IMG/VR virus record: IMGVR_UViG_3300032285_001329
Coordinates: 1 to 24,915 of that record
Strand: one strand, 5' to 3'
From: a virus
Length of the DNA stretch: 24,915 nucleotides
The notes beneath the pieces are model-generated. The model saw only the letters and a list, made by a program, of their open reading frames with translations. It did no database searches and was not told the origin of the DNA. Both the position numbers and the translations under genes were made by a program. Positions 13,174 to 20,509 of the stretch are shown here, piece by piece; position 1 is the stretch's first letter, and each line of letters opens with the position of its first letter.

Positions 13174-13247
13174 AAGCAATATCCGTGCCAACTACCCCAT
13201 TTCGATAAGAAAAATAAATCAAAAATAATTGATTTGGGGTATTGCTT
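13174..13247. other. Long imperfect hairpin downstream of pqqA
   Basis: Three nested pairings are visible. AAGCAATA (13174-13181) pairs with TATTGCTT (13240-13247). TACCCCA (13193-13199) pairs with TGGGGTA (13235-13241), sharing TA with the outer stem and leaving an 11-base bulge. AAATCAA (13216-13222) pairs with TTGATTT (13229-13235). Only short T runs follow, so it is not a textbook terminator. In bacterial pqq operons a hairpin after pqqA limits read-through; a similar job is possible here. Confidence 0.5.
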
Positions 13248-13270
13248 TTCCTAATCGTTTAATTTAATAT
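13242..13270 (+). promoter_or_regulatory. Promoter for the small-gene operon after pqqA
   Basis: TTGCTT (13242-13247) and TAATAT (13265-13270) are separated by 17 bases, with the same -10 hexamer as the rightward early promoter. A start near 13277 would place the 14-bp palindrome at the beginning of the transcript. The -35 lies inside the right arm of the hairpin. Confidence 0.65.
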
Positions 13271-13277
13271 TACATCA

Positions 13278-13291
13278 CTATCAATTGATAG
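13278..13291. promoter_or_regulatory. Perfect 14-bp palindrome, probable operator
   Basis: CTATCAATTGATAG reads the same on both strands and lies at the expected transcription start of the preceding promoter. A dimeric regulator bound here would block transcription. I did not find a second copy in the window. Confidence 0.45.
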
Positions 13292-13315
13292 CATTTAAAC
13301 GAAAAGGAAAACGAT

Positions 13316-13594
13316 ATGAAAACATTAGAAAAAACAACACAAGTAGACACATTAGGTTTACTTTTAGCTCAAATCGCTGAACTAGAATCAAAAGCTTCAG
13401 CAATCAAACAATCCCTTAAAGAAGATGGTGCAGGCGTATACGAAGGCTCAATGTTCAAGGCCAACGTAATCGTTTCTAACCGCGCTACAGTGGACTTCAA
13501 ACAAGTATTCGCAGAATGCTCAGTTCCAGCAGAGGTTATTGCTCGCAATACCAAAGCTCAAGAAATCGTAACTGTTAAATTAACTTCAAGATAA
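13316..13594 (+). CDS. Small phage protein with N-terminal coiled coil (92 aa)
   Basis: The N-terminal half is a helix with a heptad-like pattern (LLLAQIAELESKASAIKQSL). It is followed by GAGVYEGSMFKANVIVSNRATVDF, a phrase that recurs in short phage proteins of unknown role, and a final VTVKLTSR strand. The codons are less AT-biased than those of the cargo genes. It is the first gene behind the promoter at 13242-13270, with AAGGAAAAC before its ATG. Confidence 0.75.
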   Translation: MKTLEKTTQVDTLGLLLAQIAELESKASAIKQSLKEDGAGVYEGSMFKANVIVSNRATVDFKQVFAECSVPAEVIARNTKAQEIVTVKLTSR

Positions 13595-13604
13595 GGGAAA
13601 CATT

Positions 13605-13979
13605 ATGTCAACAAGAGCAGTTTACACATTCAAAGACGAATACGATTCATTCAGTGTATATAAACACTACGATGGTTATCCTGAGGGAGAGGGCGCTGGC
13701 ACAGGCGCTTTCGGATTTATCAAGGCAGCTAAAGAATTTGCTTGGGACCTTCCAAGATTTGAAGCTTCAGAGTTTGCAGCTGCATTCATCGCAGCAAATA
13801 AAAACCAAGCTGGTGGTGACCTTTACTTAACTAAAGGTCCTGAAGCTCACGGTGACTTATCATATCGCTATGAAATCACACGCGACGGCAATAAGTTAAT
13901 CGTTAAGACATACAAAGCTAATGACTGGGACTTACATGATCAACAACAATTTACATACGAGGGAGAGAGAGCACTATGA
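13605..13979 (+). CDS. Conserved phage hypothetical protein (124 aa)
   Basis: It starts STRAVYTFKDEYDSFSVYKH and contains YDGYPEG, AWDLPRFEASEFAAAFIAANK and GDLSYRYEIT. I recall this combination as a widespread short phage/prophage protein with no assigned function. Composition suggests a soluble alpha/beta protein of the cytoplasm. The stop overlaps the next gene as ATGA. Confidence 0.78.
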   Translation: MSTRAVYTFKDEYDSFSVYKHYDGYPEGEGAGTGAFGFIKAAKEFAWDLPRFEASEFAAAFIAANKNQAGGDLYLTKGPEAHGDLSYRYEITRDGNKLIVKTYKANDWDLHDQQQFTYEGERAL

Positions 13980-14254
13980 TTAATACTAACGACTTAAAGA
14001 AGGGCACGCCTATCACACTCAAGAACGGATGGGCGGCCGTGATCATGGATAACAAAAAAGGTGCAACGCGCTTGGCTGAAGTTGACGGTATATTTAAAGA
14101 GATTGGATCGGTATATGCAAGTGACATCGATACAGCTTTCGTTGATGGCAAATGGCAGCCAGTGACACGTAAGATGTCTCAAAATGAATTGATGATGAAT
14201 GCTCTTATGGACATGGATAAATTTGAAATGATTTTTGTAGGAGATAAAAAATGA
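13976..14254 (+). CDS. Hypothetical protein with beta-barrel-like N-terminus (92 aa)
   Basis: TPITLKNGWAAVIMDNKKGATRL and EVDGIFKEIGSVYASDIDTA suggest a small SH3-like barrel, followed by a Met-rich tail (NELMMNALMDMDKFEM). The function is unknown. Translation is coupled to both neighbours by ATGA overlaps. Confidence 0.7.
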   Translation: MINTNDLKKGTPITLKNGWAAVIMDNKKGATRLAEVDGIFKEIGSVYASDIDTAFVDGKWQPVTRKMSQNELMMNALMDMDKFEMIFVGDKK

Positions 14255-14388
14255 GCTTTATGATTATTGATGTGATAACAGAGGAAATTGTTGTAAGTGA
14301 TTTTGAATATAGAACTCATGCTGAGTCATGGATTGAAGTGCATGGTAAAGATTATCCTGACGCAGAACTTCAAATAGAAAGGGCTTAA
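14251..14388 (+). CDS. Tiny hypothetical protein (45 aa)
   Basis: This short ATG frame overlaps the previous stop as ATGA and has a GTAGGAGATAA ribosome site. The product (MSFMIIDVITEEIVV, then a helix with HAESWIEVH) is a plausible small alpha/beta peptide. The codon pattern and placement argue that it is real. No family is recognised. Confidence 0.6.
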   Translation: MSFMIIDVITEEIVVSDFEYRTHAESWIEVHGKDYPDAELQIERA

Positions 14389-14390
14389 TT

Positions 14391-14663
14391 ATGATAGGCA
14401 CAAAAGAAAATATTAAGATAGGTGACATCGTTAGAGCTTATGACTTTCAACCTCGCGAAGGTTGTCCTGATTGTTTTATCATTGGAAAGGTAACTGACCT
14501 TGATGGATCATTCTTTGTTGCAGACACTTTGGCTCGTGTTTGGAACGGTAAAATTGATACCCAACAAAACGACAAGAGTCAAGTGACACATAGCTTCCGT
14601 GCGTTATGCCAAAACGAAATGGGCTTTGATAAAGAGTACGAACGTGTTACAATACTAGCATGA
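14391..14663 (+). CDS. Hypothetical protein (90 aa), beta-rich
   Basis: KIGDIVRAYDFQPREGCPDCFIIG opens a beta-rich domain with a Cys pair (CPDC). It is followed by GKVTDLDGSFFVADTLARVW and a C-terminal YERVTILA strand. It resembles short phage proteins of SH3-like fold and unknown role. The stop overlaps the next gene (ATGAG). Confidence 0.7.
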   Translation: MIGTKENIKIGDIVRAYDFQPREGCPDCFIIGKVTDLDGSFFVADTLARVWNGKIDTQQNDKSQVTHSFRALCQNEMGFDKEYERVTILA

Positions 14664-14797
14664 GCGATTTAGAATTTTGGTTGCGCTTTGGAATGTTAAT
14701 TTTGTGTGGCGGATTACTTGTCATCATGATTTTAGTTTCAATTATTCTTGCCGAGTGGAATGAGTTTAAAAAACGCCGAAAGGAAAATCAAAAATGA
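14660..14797 (+). CDS. Tiny single-pass membrane protein (45 aa)
   Basis: The product starts MSDLEFWLRFG, has one hydrophobic segment (MLILCGGLLVIMILVSIIL, residues 12-30) and a basic tail (KKRRKENQK) that should face the cytoplasm. It overlaps both neighbours by 4 bases. Size and topology would suit a pinholin, antiholin or envelope modulator. None of these can be decided from sequence. Confidence 0.62.
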   Translation: MSDLEFWLRFGMLILCGGLLVIMILVSIILAEWNEFKKRRKENQK

Positions 14798-14973
14798 GTC
14801 ATCATAGATATGTTGCTTTAATCGATGGAGAAAAGATTCGTAGCTTCCATAGACGTGACGAATTAATGCATTGGTTAAAAGACAAACCTGAAGCAACCTT
14901 TGTTAAGTATTCAGTTAAGCGTGAGCCAAAAGAAAAGATTGATTTAGATATTTACGCTTTAGCGCCTTTCTAA
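14794..14973 (+). CDS. Small basic hypothetical protein (59 aa)
   Basis: The product starts MSHHRYVALIDGEKIRSFHR and has DELMHWLKDKPEATFVKY and a tail ending in ALAPF. It looks like a compact alpha/beta protein. It is the last gene of the small-gene operon; the repeat-rich intergenic region begins directly after its stop. The start overlaps the previous gene as ATGA. Confidence 0.62.
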   Translation: MSHHRYVALIDGEKIRSFHRRDELMHWLKDKPEATFVKYSVKREPKEKIDLDIYALAPF

Positions 14974-14979
14974 ATAACT

Positions 14980-15007
14980 AGTTCTTAGTTCTTAGTTCTT
15001 GGTTCTT
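14980..15007. repeat. Four tandem 7-mers (A/G)GTTCTT
   Basis: AGTTCTT occurs three times, followed by GGTTCTT once, without interruption. The reverse strand reads AAGAACCAAGAACTAAGAACTAAGAACT. This matches the AAGAACCAAGAA tract that follows the palindromes in the DUF1376 gene. Confidence 0.85.
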
Positions 15008-15011
15008 GGTT

Positions 15012-15093
15012 TGTTCAACACGAGCTCAACTATGTTCAACATATGTTCAACACGTGTTCATCATGTGTTCAACACCTGTTCAACATGTGTTCG
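15012..15093. repeat. Iteron array: TGTTCAACA palindromes on an 11-bp period
   Basis: Perfect TGTTCAACA lies at 15012, 15033, 15044, 15066 and 15077. A one-mismatch copy (TGTTCATCA) is at 15055. Degenerate copies are at 15023 (AGCTCAACT) and 15088 (TGTTCG). Steps are 11, 10, 11, 11, 11, 11 and 11 bp, so all copies face the same side of the helix. Each unit is itself a palindrome (TGTT-C-AACA). The region 14974-15196 holds no supported gene. Besides the arrays it contains a C6-A7-T-C5-A4 tract (15097-15119). Confidence 0.85.
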
Positions 15094-15157
15094 TTTCCCC
15101 CCAAAAAAATCCCCCAAAAGAAAATAAACAAATCATGTAATTGCATACACTAATTGT

Positions 15158-15186
15158 TTGACTTCTCACTATTGTCCGTTTACATT
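15158..15186 (+). promoter_or_regulatory. Possible late promoter for the packaging/head module
   Basis: TTGACT (15158-15163) and TACATT (15181-15186) are 17 bases apart. A start near 15193 would leave only a few bases before the ATG at 15197, which has no Shine-Dalgarno, so the message may be leaderless. The box quality is moderate. Confidence 0.45.
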
Positions 15187-15196
15187 CGTATCTATT

Positions 15197-15769
15197 ATGG
15201 TAGATAAGAAGATAACAAAAGCTAATGTAGTGACATCTTACGAAGGTAAGGATGCTATTAAGCCCATTGTAGAGACACAAGTTCAATCCGATGACTGTGT
15301 AAAGAATAAAGGTGGTAGACCTACACTTTACAGTCTACAGATTGCTTTGGAGATATGTGACAGGATTGCAGACGGCGAGTCTCTTGTAAGTATTTGCAGA
15401 GACGAGCGTATGCCGAAGAAGACTGCGGTGTACGAGTGGCTGTTGCGCCACGAAGAGTTCGCGGAGATATATGCGCGCGCGAGGGAAGACCAAGCCGACA
15501 CATTGGCTGACGAAATCCACGCAATCAGTGACGAACTTCCCCAACAGATTGTTGATGACAAAGGTAAGACTCGTTATGACTCAGCTTACGTTCAATGGCA
15601 AAAGAATCGCGTAGACGCACGCAAGTGGGTTGCTGCCAAACTCAAACCTAAAAAGTATTCAGACCGCATTGCTCATGTTGGCGACAAAGAAGCTGACGGC
15701 ATTCAGGTCAATGTAAACATCTTTGACGAGATGCTAAAGAACTTAGAGCTTAAACGCCAAGCAAAATGA
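15197..15769 (+). CDS. terS: Terminase small subunit
   Basis: From ATG 15197 the protein has 190 aa. A TTG at 15158 in frame is possible but coincides with the -35 box. After a variable N-terminus comes GGRPTLYSLQIALEICDRIADGESLVSICRDE, a helix-turn-helix DNA-binding domain. KTAVYEWLLRHEEFAEIYARAREDQADTLADEI follows, an oligomerisation helix with the 'YARARE.QAD.L..EI' signature of phage small terminases. It ends with DARKWVAAKLKPKKYSDRI. It would recognise the packaging site and present DNA to the large subunit, whose gene follows with a 4-base overlap. Confidence 0.9.
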   Translation: MVDKKITKANVVTSYEGKDAIKPIVETQVQSDDCVKNKGGRPTLYSLQIALEICDRIADGESLVSICRDERMPKKTAVYEWLLRHEEFAEIYARAREDQADTLADEIHAISDELPQQIVDDKGKTRYDSAYVQWQKNRVDARKWVAAKLKPKKYSDRIAHVGDKEADGIQVNVNIFDEMLKNLELKRQAK

Positions 15770-17214
15770 CAGACGTTGTAGAGCTTCTTAAAGACAAAGA
15801 GATAGAAGCGCAGTTCAAGTCACTGCCAATTGCAAAACAAGTCGCGATAGCGTGGCGTATGAAGTGGTTAACTAAAGCGCATGATCACCAAATACTTCCA
15901 CACGGTGACTGGGCTATTTGGTTATTGTTAGGCGGACGGGGAGCAGGTAAGACAAGAACCTCTGCTGAACAGATTGGATGGTGGGCGTGGGAACAACCGG
16001 GCACGCGATGGTTAGTATCCGCACCGACAGCAATGGATGTACGTGGTACATGTATAGAGGGTGAATCAGGATTGCTTAACGTGATACCTGAGATGCTTGT
16101 TGCAGACTATAACAAGTCATTGCTCGAGATCAAGCTAACTAATGGCTCATTGATCAAAGGCATATCAGCGTCAGAACCTGATCGCTTTCGTGGTGGACAA
16201 TACCACGGTGCATGGCTAGATGAGTTAGCTGCATGGGATTACTTACAAGAAGCATGGGACATGATTATGTTCTCCGTGCGATTAGGACAGAACACAAAGA
16301 TTATTGCATCAACGACACCAAGGCCTAAAGACTTGATCGTTGACTTAGTAGGAAGGGCTGACGATGGCTCAGGCGAAGTAGTGATGTCAACTGCATCCAC
16401 TTACGCCAACATCGACAACCTAGCGCCAAGCTTCCAACAACAGATCCTTCAGTACGAAGGAACGAAGCTAGGACGACAAGAGATTTACGCTGAGCTTATT
16501 GATCCTGAAGAAGGTGGGATTGTTAAGCGTGATATGTTTAAACTTTGGGATGCACGTAAACCATTCCCTAAATTTGAATACATCATTCAGTCATATGATT
16601 GTGCTTATACCGAGAAGACAATCAATGACCCAACGGCTTGCTTAGTGTTTGGATTGTTCAAACCTACAGACGGCCCTATGTCAGTGATGCTGATAGATGC
16701 ATGGCAAGAACGCATGCAGTATCCTGATCTAAGACGAAAGGTGCGTGACGAGTATGAAGTTAGTTATGGTGCAGATAGCGAGTCCGACACAGGAGACTTT
16801 GTCAAAGGTAAGCGAGTTGATCTCATCCTTGTCGAAGATAAAGCGGCTGGAATCAGTCTCATACAAGATATGCAACGGGCGCATTTACCAGTGCGAGCTT
16901 ACAATCCCGGTAGAGCGGACAAAGTACAGCGACTATCCATTGTTGCAAACATTATCGCTCATGGACGCGTGTGGATTCCCGAGTCAACAGTACGACGTGG
17001 ATATGTACGTGATTGGGCCGAGGGCTTTGTCTCGCAGATATGTTCGTTTCCTGAAGCAACGCATGATGACTATGTGGATGCATGTACTCAAGCGCTTAGG
17101 TATCTTAGAGACGCAGGGCTGTTAAGTATAGATGCTCCACCAAGAGATGACTATGAAGACTATGCAGACGCTTACGGATACCAAGAACAAAGAGTAAACC
17201 CATACGCCGTATGA
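15766..17214 (+). CDS. terL: Terminase large subunit (ATPase and nuclease)
   Basis: The 482-aa protein is complete. The ATPase half has LLLGGRGAGKTRT (Walker A, 56-63), GAWLDELAAW (Walker B near 149-156) and IIASTTPRP (coupling motif). The nuclease half has acidic residues in SYDCAYTEK (near 277), LILVEDKAAG (near 352) and HDDYVDACTQALRYL (433-447). It pumps DNA into the procapsid and cuts the concatemer. The sequence type is the Terminase_6-like group common in P22-like and marine podo/siphoviruses. The ending of the gene and the next 150 bases are discussed under the neighbouring small frames. Confidence 0.95.
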   Translation: MTDVVELLKDKEIEAQFKSLPIAKQVAIAWRMKWLTKAHDHQILPHGDWAIWLLLGGRGAGKTRTSAEQIGWWAWEQPGTRWLVSAPTAMDVRGTCIEGESGLLNVIPEMLVADYNKSLLEIKLTNGSLIKGISASEPDRFRGGQYHGAWLDELAAWDYLQEAWDMIMFSVRLGQNTKIIASTTPRPKDLIVDLVGRADDGSGEVVMSTASTYANIDNLAPSFQQQILQYEGTKLGRQEIYAELIDPEEGGIVKRDMFKLWDARKPFPKFEYIIQSYDCAYTEKTINDPTACLVFGLFKPTDGPMSVMLIDAWQERMQYPDLRRKVRDEYEVSYGADSESDTGDFVKGKRVDLILVEDKAAGISLIQDMQRAHLPVRAYNPGRADKVQRLSIVANIIAHGRVWIPESTVRRGYVRDWAEGFVSQICSFPEATHDDYVDACTQALRYLRDAGLLSIDAPPRDDYEDYADAYGYQEQRVNPYAV

Positions 17215-17405
17215 TTGTTTATGCAACAAAGCGTGGCGTAGGTGGAAGGCTAATACTAAAGCGATGGATAAAGAAACGTAAGTCAGACATTAACGCAAGA
17301 CGAGACATACGAGTACAGACATACAGACGCTTATGGTGGTGGGACGCAAGCAGATGGGATCAAAGACATGGCCAAGATAGTAACACCGTGCAAGAACATA
17401 TGTGA
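17211..17405 (+). CDS. Doubtful very basic small frame (64 aa) after terL
   Basis: It overlaps the terL stop as ATGA, which favours a real gene. The product, however, is unusually rich in Arg and Trp (RRLWWWDASRWDQRHG), and most of its 3' half overlaps the better supported DUF1289 gene and the open frame upstream of it. No family is recognised. I keep it only as a possibility. Confidence 0.25.
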   Translation: MIVYATKRGVGGRLILKRWIKKRKSDINARRDIRVQTYRRLWWWDASRWDQRHGQDSNTVQEHM

Positions 17406-17541
17406 CCTAGACACAAAGAAACAAATATGCAAGACATGTAAACGAACGGAAGATGAGATAGCAAGTTGGTTAGATTACACACCAAGCGAACGCAAAGAGG
17501 TAATGAAACGTATCAAGGACAGACATGGCAGGACTCGGTAG
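17368..17541 (+). CDS. DUF1289-like small zinc protein (57 aa)
   Basis: The frame ATG 17368 to TAG 17541 encodes TPCKNICDLDTKKQICKTCKR, then TEDEIASWLDYTPSERKEVM and an arginine-rich end. C8, C12, C21 and C24 with the 'RT..EI..W....ERK.V' helix are the DUF1289 signature. This is a family of small bacterial Fe-S/zinc proteins of unclear function. It overlaps the following large gene by 17 bases. The frame is open back to about 17270 with protein-like content but no start codon, so an alternative start or frameshift from an upstream gene cannot be excluded. Confidence 0.75.
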   Translation: MAKIVTPCKNICDLDTKKQICKTCKRTEDEIASWLDYTPSERKEVMKRIKDRHGRTR

Positions 17542-20509
17542 TCTCAAGAAGTTAGAGAATGCATTCAAGGTTGCAGCAGACGCAGCTCGTTCTGAAAAGC
17601 CTGCACAGAAAATGTCTGAAGCTTTGAACCCTCATGTAGGTAAACGTCTATACATCACACAAGCAGATAGAACTGCACTTGATTATCCACAAGGATTGTT
17701 AGGTGGCCCGGGCTATACAGAGTTAGCAAACATAGACCCAACTAAATACAAAGACATCGCATGGGCAGTACAGACACCCGGCATTGCTAAGACTATGGTT
17801 GGATCAATGGCTCTCAATCCTGAAGAAGCTATTTGGACAAATCTTATCGGCTCACCAACGCAACACAAATCAAACAAGGTTGTGTTCGACAGAATCATGA
17901 AGCAGTTTACAGACGCAGTTGCTGAAGACAAGCTCACACCTGAATTACATAAAAAGATTAACGACAGACTTGCTAACATCAAAGACCCAAAGACAGGTAA
18001 GGCGTACTTCCCTGAAGATGTGGATGTTCTATCACCTGAGTTCATTAATCACACAACAACATTCCATCAACGCGGAATCATTGCAGACACATTAGCAGGC
18101 AAAGGTGTTGGAGGTGAGAAGGGAACTATCATTGACTTCCCTCGCGCCATTGCAGAAACAACTGACCCATACTTACTCGGTGCACAGACTGGTGACATCG
18201 GTGACAGACTATTCTCATTGTCAGGCAACATCGAACATAGACCTGAATTACATCCTGCATTCCATACATCGTTAGGCGGTCGCCGTGAATCAGAAGCATT
18301 CAAGCCTGCACCACAAGGCATCGTGTTACAAGACTTCATTAAAGACTTTACAGAACGCACAGGTCGCATGCCAACATACTACGACTTAACGCGTGGATAT
18401 GCACCTAATGTAAAAGTTACAGACGAGATGCTTGAGAACTTATCTAAGGCAGGTCACAAAGACGGTGGACACATTAAACCTTTAGAACTAAACATTCCCA
18501 AACTTAAAGAAGGCAATCTTGTATCAAGAGCAATGGAAGGCTATCGTAAGTCAGCAGACTTCCTAAAGAACTTAGGCATACAAGCTTATGAAGAAGCCAA
18601 AGAAGAGTTACCCACATTATTACATCCAAGAGCTATCCCTGATGTTGTAGCTAATGTAGGCGCAGGCATTGCAGGTATTCCAAGTGACATAGCAAACTTA
18701 ATCGTGCCACCGCTTAACGAAGAAGAGGTTCCTAATTACAAACCACAATTCGGTTCAGAAGACTTACAAGAAAGATTAAAACAAAGTGGCATCACAACTG
18801 GTACAGAGCGTCCACTTGTTGAAGGCATTGCAACATTAGCAAGTCCACGAGGTATTGCAAAGACTGGTAAGGAAGTATTAAAGCACGGTGCAAGACTTAT
18901 TGAAGAAGGTCGAGTACCTGGTCTTATCAATCCAAGACAAAATATTATTCCTGAAGTTGGTGGAGACTTTGGTGTAAGTTTCTTTAGGCCGTCCGAAGAC
19001 ACAATAAGAGGTCACAAGATGGATACTATGCCAGGCAATCAATGGCATGCATGGTTACAATCTAATGCACCTAAGTCATCCAAGAAAGAACTTGAAACCG
19101 CTGGCACAATGGATTGGCTTAAAGATAACAAAGACAAAGTAACTAAGACTGACATCATTAATCATCTTAGAGAGAATGAGCCACGATTAAGATCAAAGAC
19201 ATATAAACCATACGGTGATCATCCTTATGAAGTTGTAGGTAGCGATGACACAGGATGGGATGTTGTTGATACAAGTATGGGTGACAAACCAATTAGTTCT
19301 CATGGATCACAAGATGATGCTTATCAAGCTATGCATGAAGTTGTTGATGTAACACATCCTATAAGCAAATATAAAGAATACACACTACCAGGTGGTGAAG
19401 ACTACCGTGAGATTGTTATTCAAGACAAACCTTTTGGAATTGCGCTCAATAAAAGTTCGCCGGAAGTTGTTGAAGAGGCAATTAGATCATATGGAGAAAG
19501 TGCACTGCCAAGATTAAGTGAATCTCAGTGGAATATTATTGCAAAAAGATTAAATACAAAATTTGAATCATCACATTTCCCTGAAGCTACAAATCCTATT
19601 GCACATTTACGCGTAAACCATAGAGAAGATGCAAATGGTAATCCAACACTATTCATTGAAGAGCTCCAATCTGATTGGGGACAAAAAGGTAAGAAACAGG
19701 GCTTTGATACAGGTGTCACAATTAAAAAAGACGCAAATGATATGTATAGGGCATATGATGGTAATGGAAATTTAATTGAACTTCGACCTTCAAATAATGA
19801 AGGACCTTTTGTTGCTATGTCTACAGAAGAAAAAGTTAGAGAAGCACTTCCAACATCATTTGTATCAAAAGGCATTCCTAAAGGCCCTTACGTTCAAGAT
19901 ACTAAAGATTGGACTGCATTAGCACTTAAACAAGCTATCAAAGAAGCAGTAGACAATGGCAAGACACAAGTAGCTTGGACAACAGGTACACAACAAGCAG
20001 AGCGTTATGATTTAAGCAGACATTTATCGAGTGTATCTCTTAGACCTTCAGAATATAGTAAAGACAAAGTTCATCTTATGGCAATTGACCACGATGGAAA
20101 TCCAGTCATAGAAAAAACTGTTAAAGAAAATGAATTAGATAATTACATTGGTAAAGACTTAGCTAACAAATTAATTAATACACCTACAGGAGGAACTTCA
20201 AACATAAGAAGGCTTGAAGGTCTTGACATTAAAGTTGGTGGCGAAGGTATGAAAGGATACTACGACCAAATACTTCCACAAGTTGCTAATGATGTAATTA
20301 AACAACTTGGCGGTAAAAACAAAGTAAAACCAATGAATATTCTTTTAAACGATTTAGGTGATGACTATGGCAAGAGTGAACAATTAGGTTTTGAAATCAC
20401 ACCTGAGATGATCAAGTTTATTAAAGAAGAAGCAGGCATACCTAAATTTAAACAAGGTGGCAAGATTGATTTAGAAACAGAATTTAAACTAAGGAGACAT
20501 TATGGCTGA
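17525..20509 (+). CDS. Large polyvalent-type protein (994 aa), probably carried in the virion
   Basis: The C-terminal half has the hallmarks of phage polyvalent proteins. There is a PGNQWHAWLQSNAPKSSKKELE / VTKTDIINHLRENEP segment (about 505-560). ATNPIAHLRVNHREDANG with LFIEELQSDWGQKG lies near 685-720, AWTTGTQQAERYDL near 816-829, and VGGEGMKGYYDQILPQ near 903-918. The N-terminal 500 residues are less recognisable. They include an alanine/glycine-rich hydrophobic stretch (about 370-395) that might help cross a membrane. The extreme C-terminus is FKQGGKIDLETEFKLRRHYG. Polyvalent proteins are delivered with DNA and protect or modify it in the new host. The position between terminase and portal genes supports packaging in the capsid. 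No catalytic residues can be assigned. Confidence 0.8.
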   Translation: MAGLGSLKKLENAFKVAADAARSEKPAQKMSEALNPHVGKRLYITQADRTALDYPQGLLGGPGYTELANIDPTKYKDIAWAVQTPGIAKTMVGSMALNPEEAIWTNLIGSPTQHKSNKVVFDRIMKQFTDAVAEDKLTPELHKKINDRLANIKDPKTGKAYFPEDVDVLSPEFINHTTTFHQRGIIADTLAGKGVGGEKGTIIDFPRAIAETTDPYLLGAQTGDIGDRLFSLSGNIEHRPELHPAFHTSLGGRRESEAFKPAPQGIVLQDFIKDFTERTGRMPTYYDLTRGYAPNVKVTDEMLENLSKAGHKDGGHIKPLELNIPKLKEGNLVSRAMEGYRKSADFLKNLGIQAYEEAKEELPTLLHPRAIPDVVANVGAGIAGIPSDIANLIVPPLNEEEVPNYKPQFGSEDLQERLKQSGITTGTERPLVEGIATLASPRGIAKTGKEVLKHGARLIEEGRVPGLINPRQNIIPEVGGDFGVSFFRPSEDTIRGHKMDTMPGNQWHAWLQSNAPKSSKKELETAGTMDWLKDNKDKVTKTDIINHLRENEPRLRSKTYKPYGDHPYEVVGSDDTGWDVVDTSMGDKPISSHGSQDDAYQAMHEVVDVTHPISKYKEYTLPGGEDYREIVIQDKPFGIALNKSSPEVVEEAIRSYGESALPRLSESQWNIIAKRLNTKFESSHFPEATNPIAHLRVNHREDANGNPTLFIEELQSDWGQKGKKQGFDTGVTIKKDANDMYRAYDGNGNLIELRPSNNEGPFVAMSTEEKVREALPTSFVSKGIPKGPYVQDTKDWTALALKQAIKEAVDNGKTQVAWTTGTQQAERYDLSRHLSSVSLRPSEYSKDKVHLMAIDHDGNPVIEKTVKENELDNYIGKDLANKLINTPTGGTSNIRRLEGLDIKVGGEGMKGYYDQILPQVANDVIKQLGGKNKVKPMNILLNDLGDDYGKSEQLGFEITPEMIKFIKEEAGIPKFKQGGKIDLETEFKLRRHYG

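Noticed and set aside
13193-13247. Strong rho-independent terminator after pqqA
   Set aside because: The stem is interrupted and only a short TTTT follows; I kept it as a structured element rather than a terminator.
15012-15093. Regular short repeats considered as a CRISPR array
   Set aside because: Units are 9 bp with 2-bp spacers on an 11-bp period; CRISPR needs longer repeats with unique spacers of about 30 bp, and no cas genes are present.
14974-15097. Minus-strand coding of the repeat region as a remnant DUF1376 linker
   Set aside because: In every minus-strand frame the array is broken by stops (for example TGATGA near 15060), so it is not a gene; the DNA-level similarity is kept as a finding.
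19525-19875. Long minus-strand open frames inside the 994-aa gene and other head genes
   Set aside because: They lie antisense to well-supported genes, lack ribosome sites and give serine/leucine-rich products typical of shadow frames.
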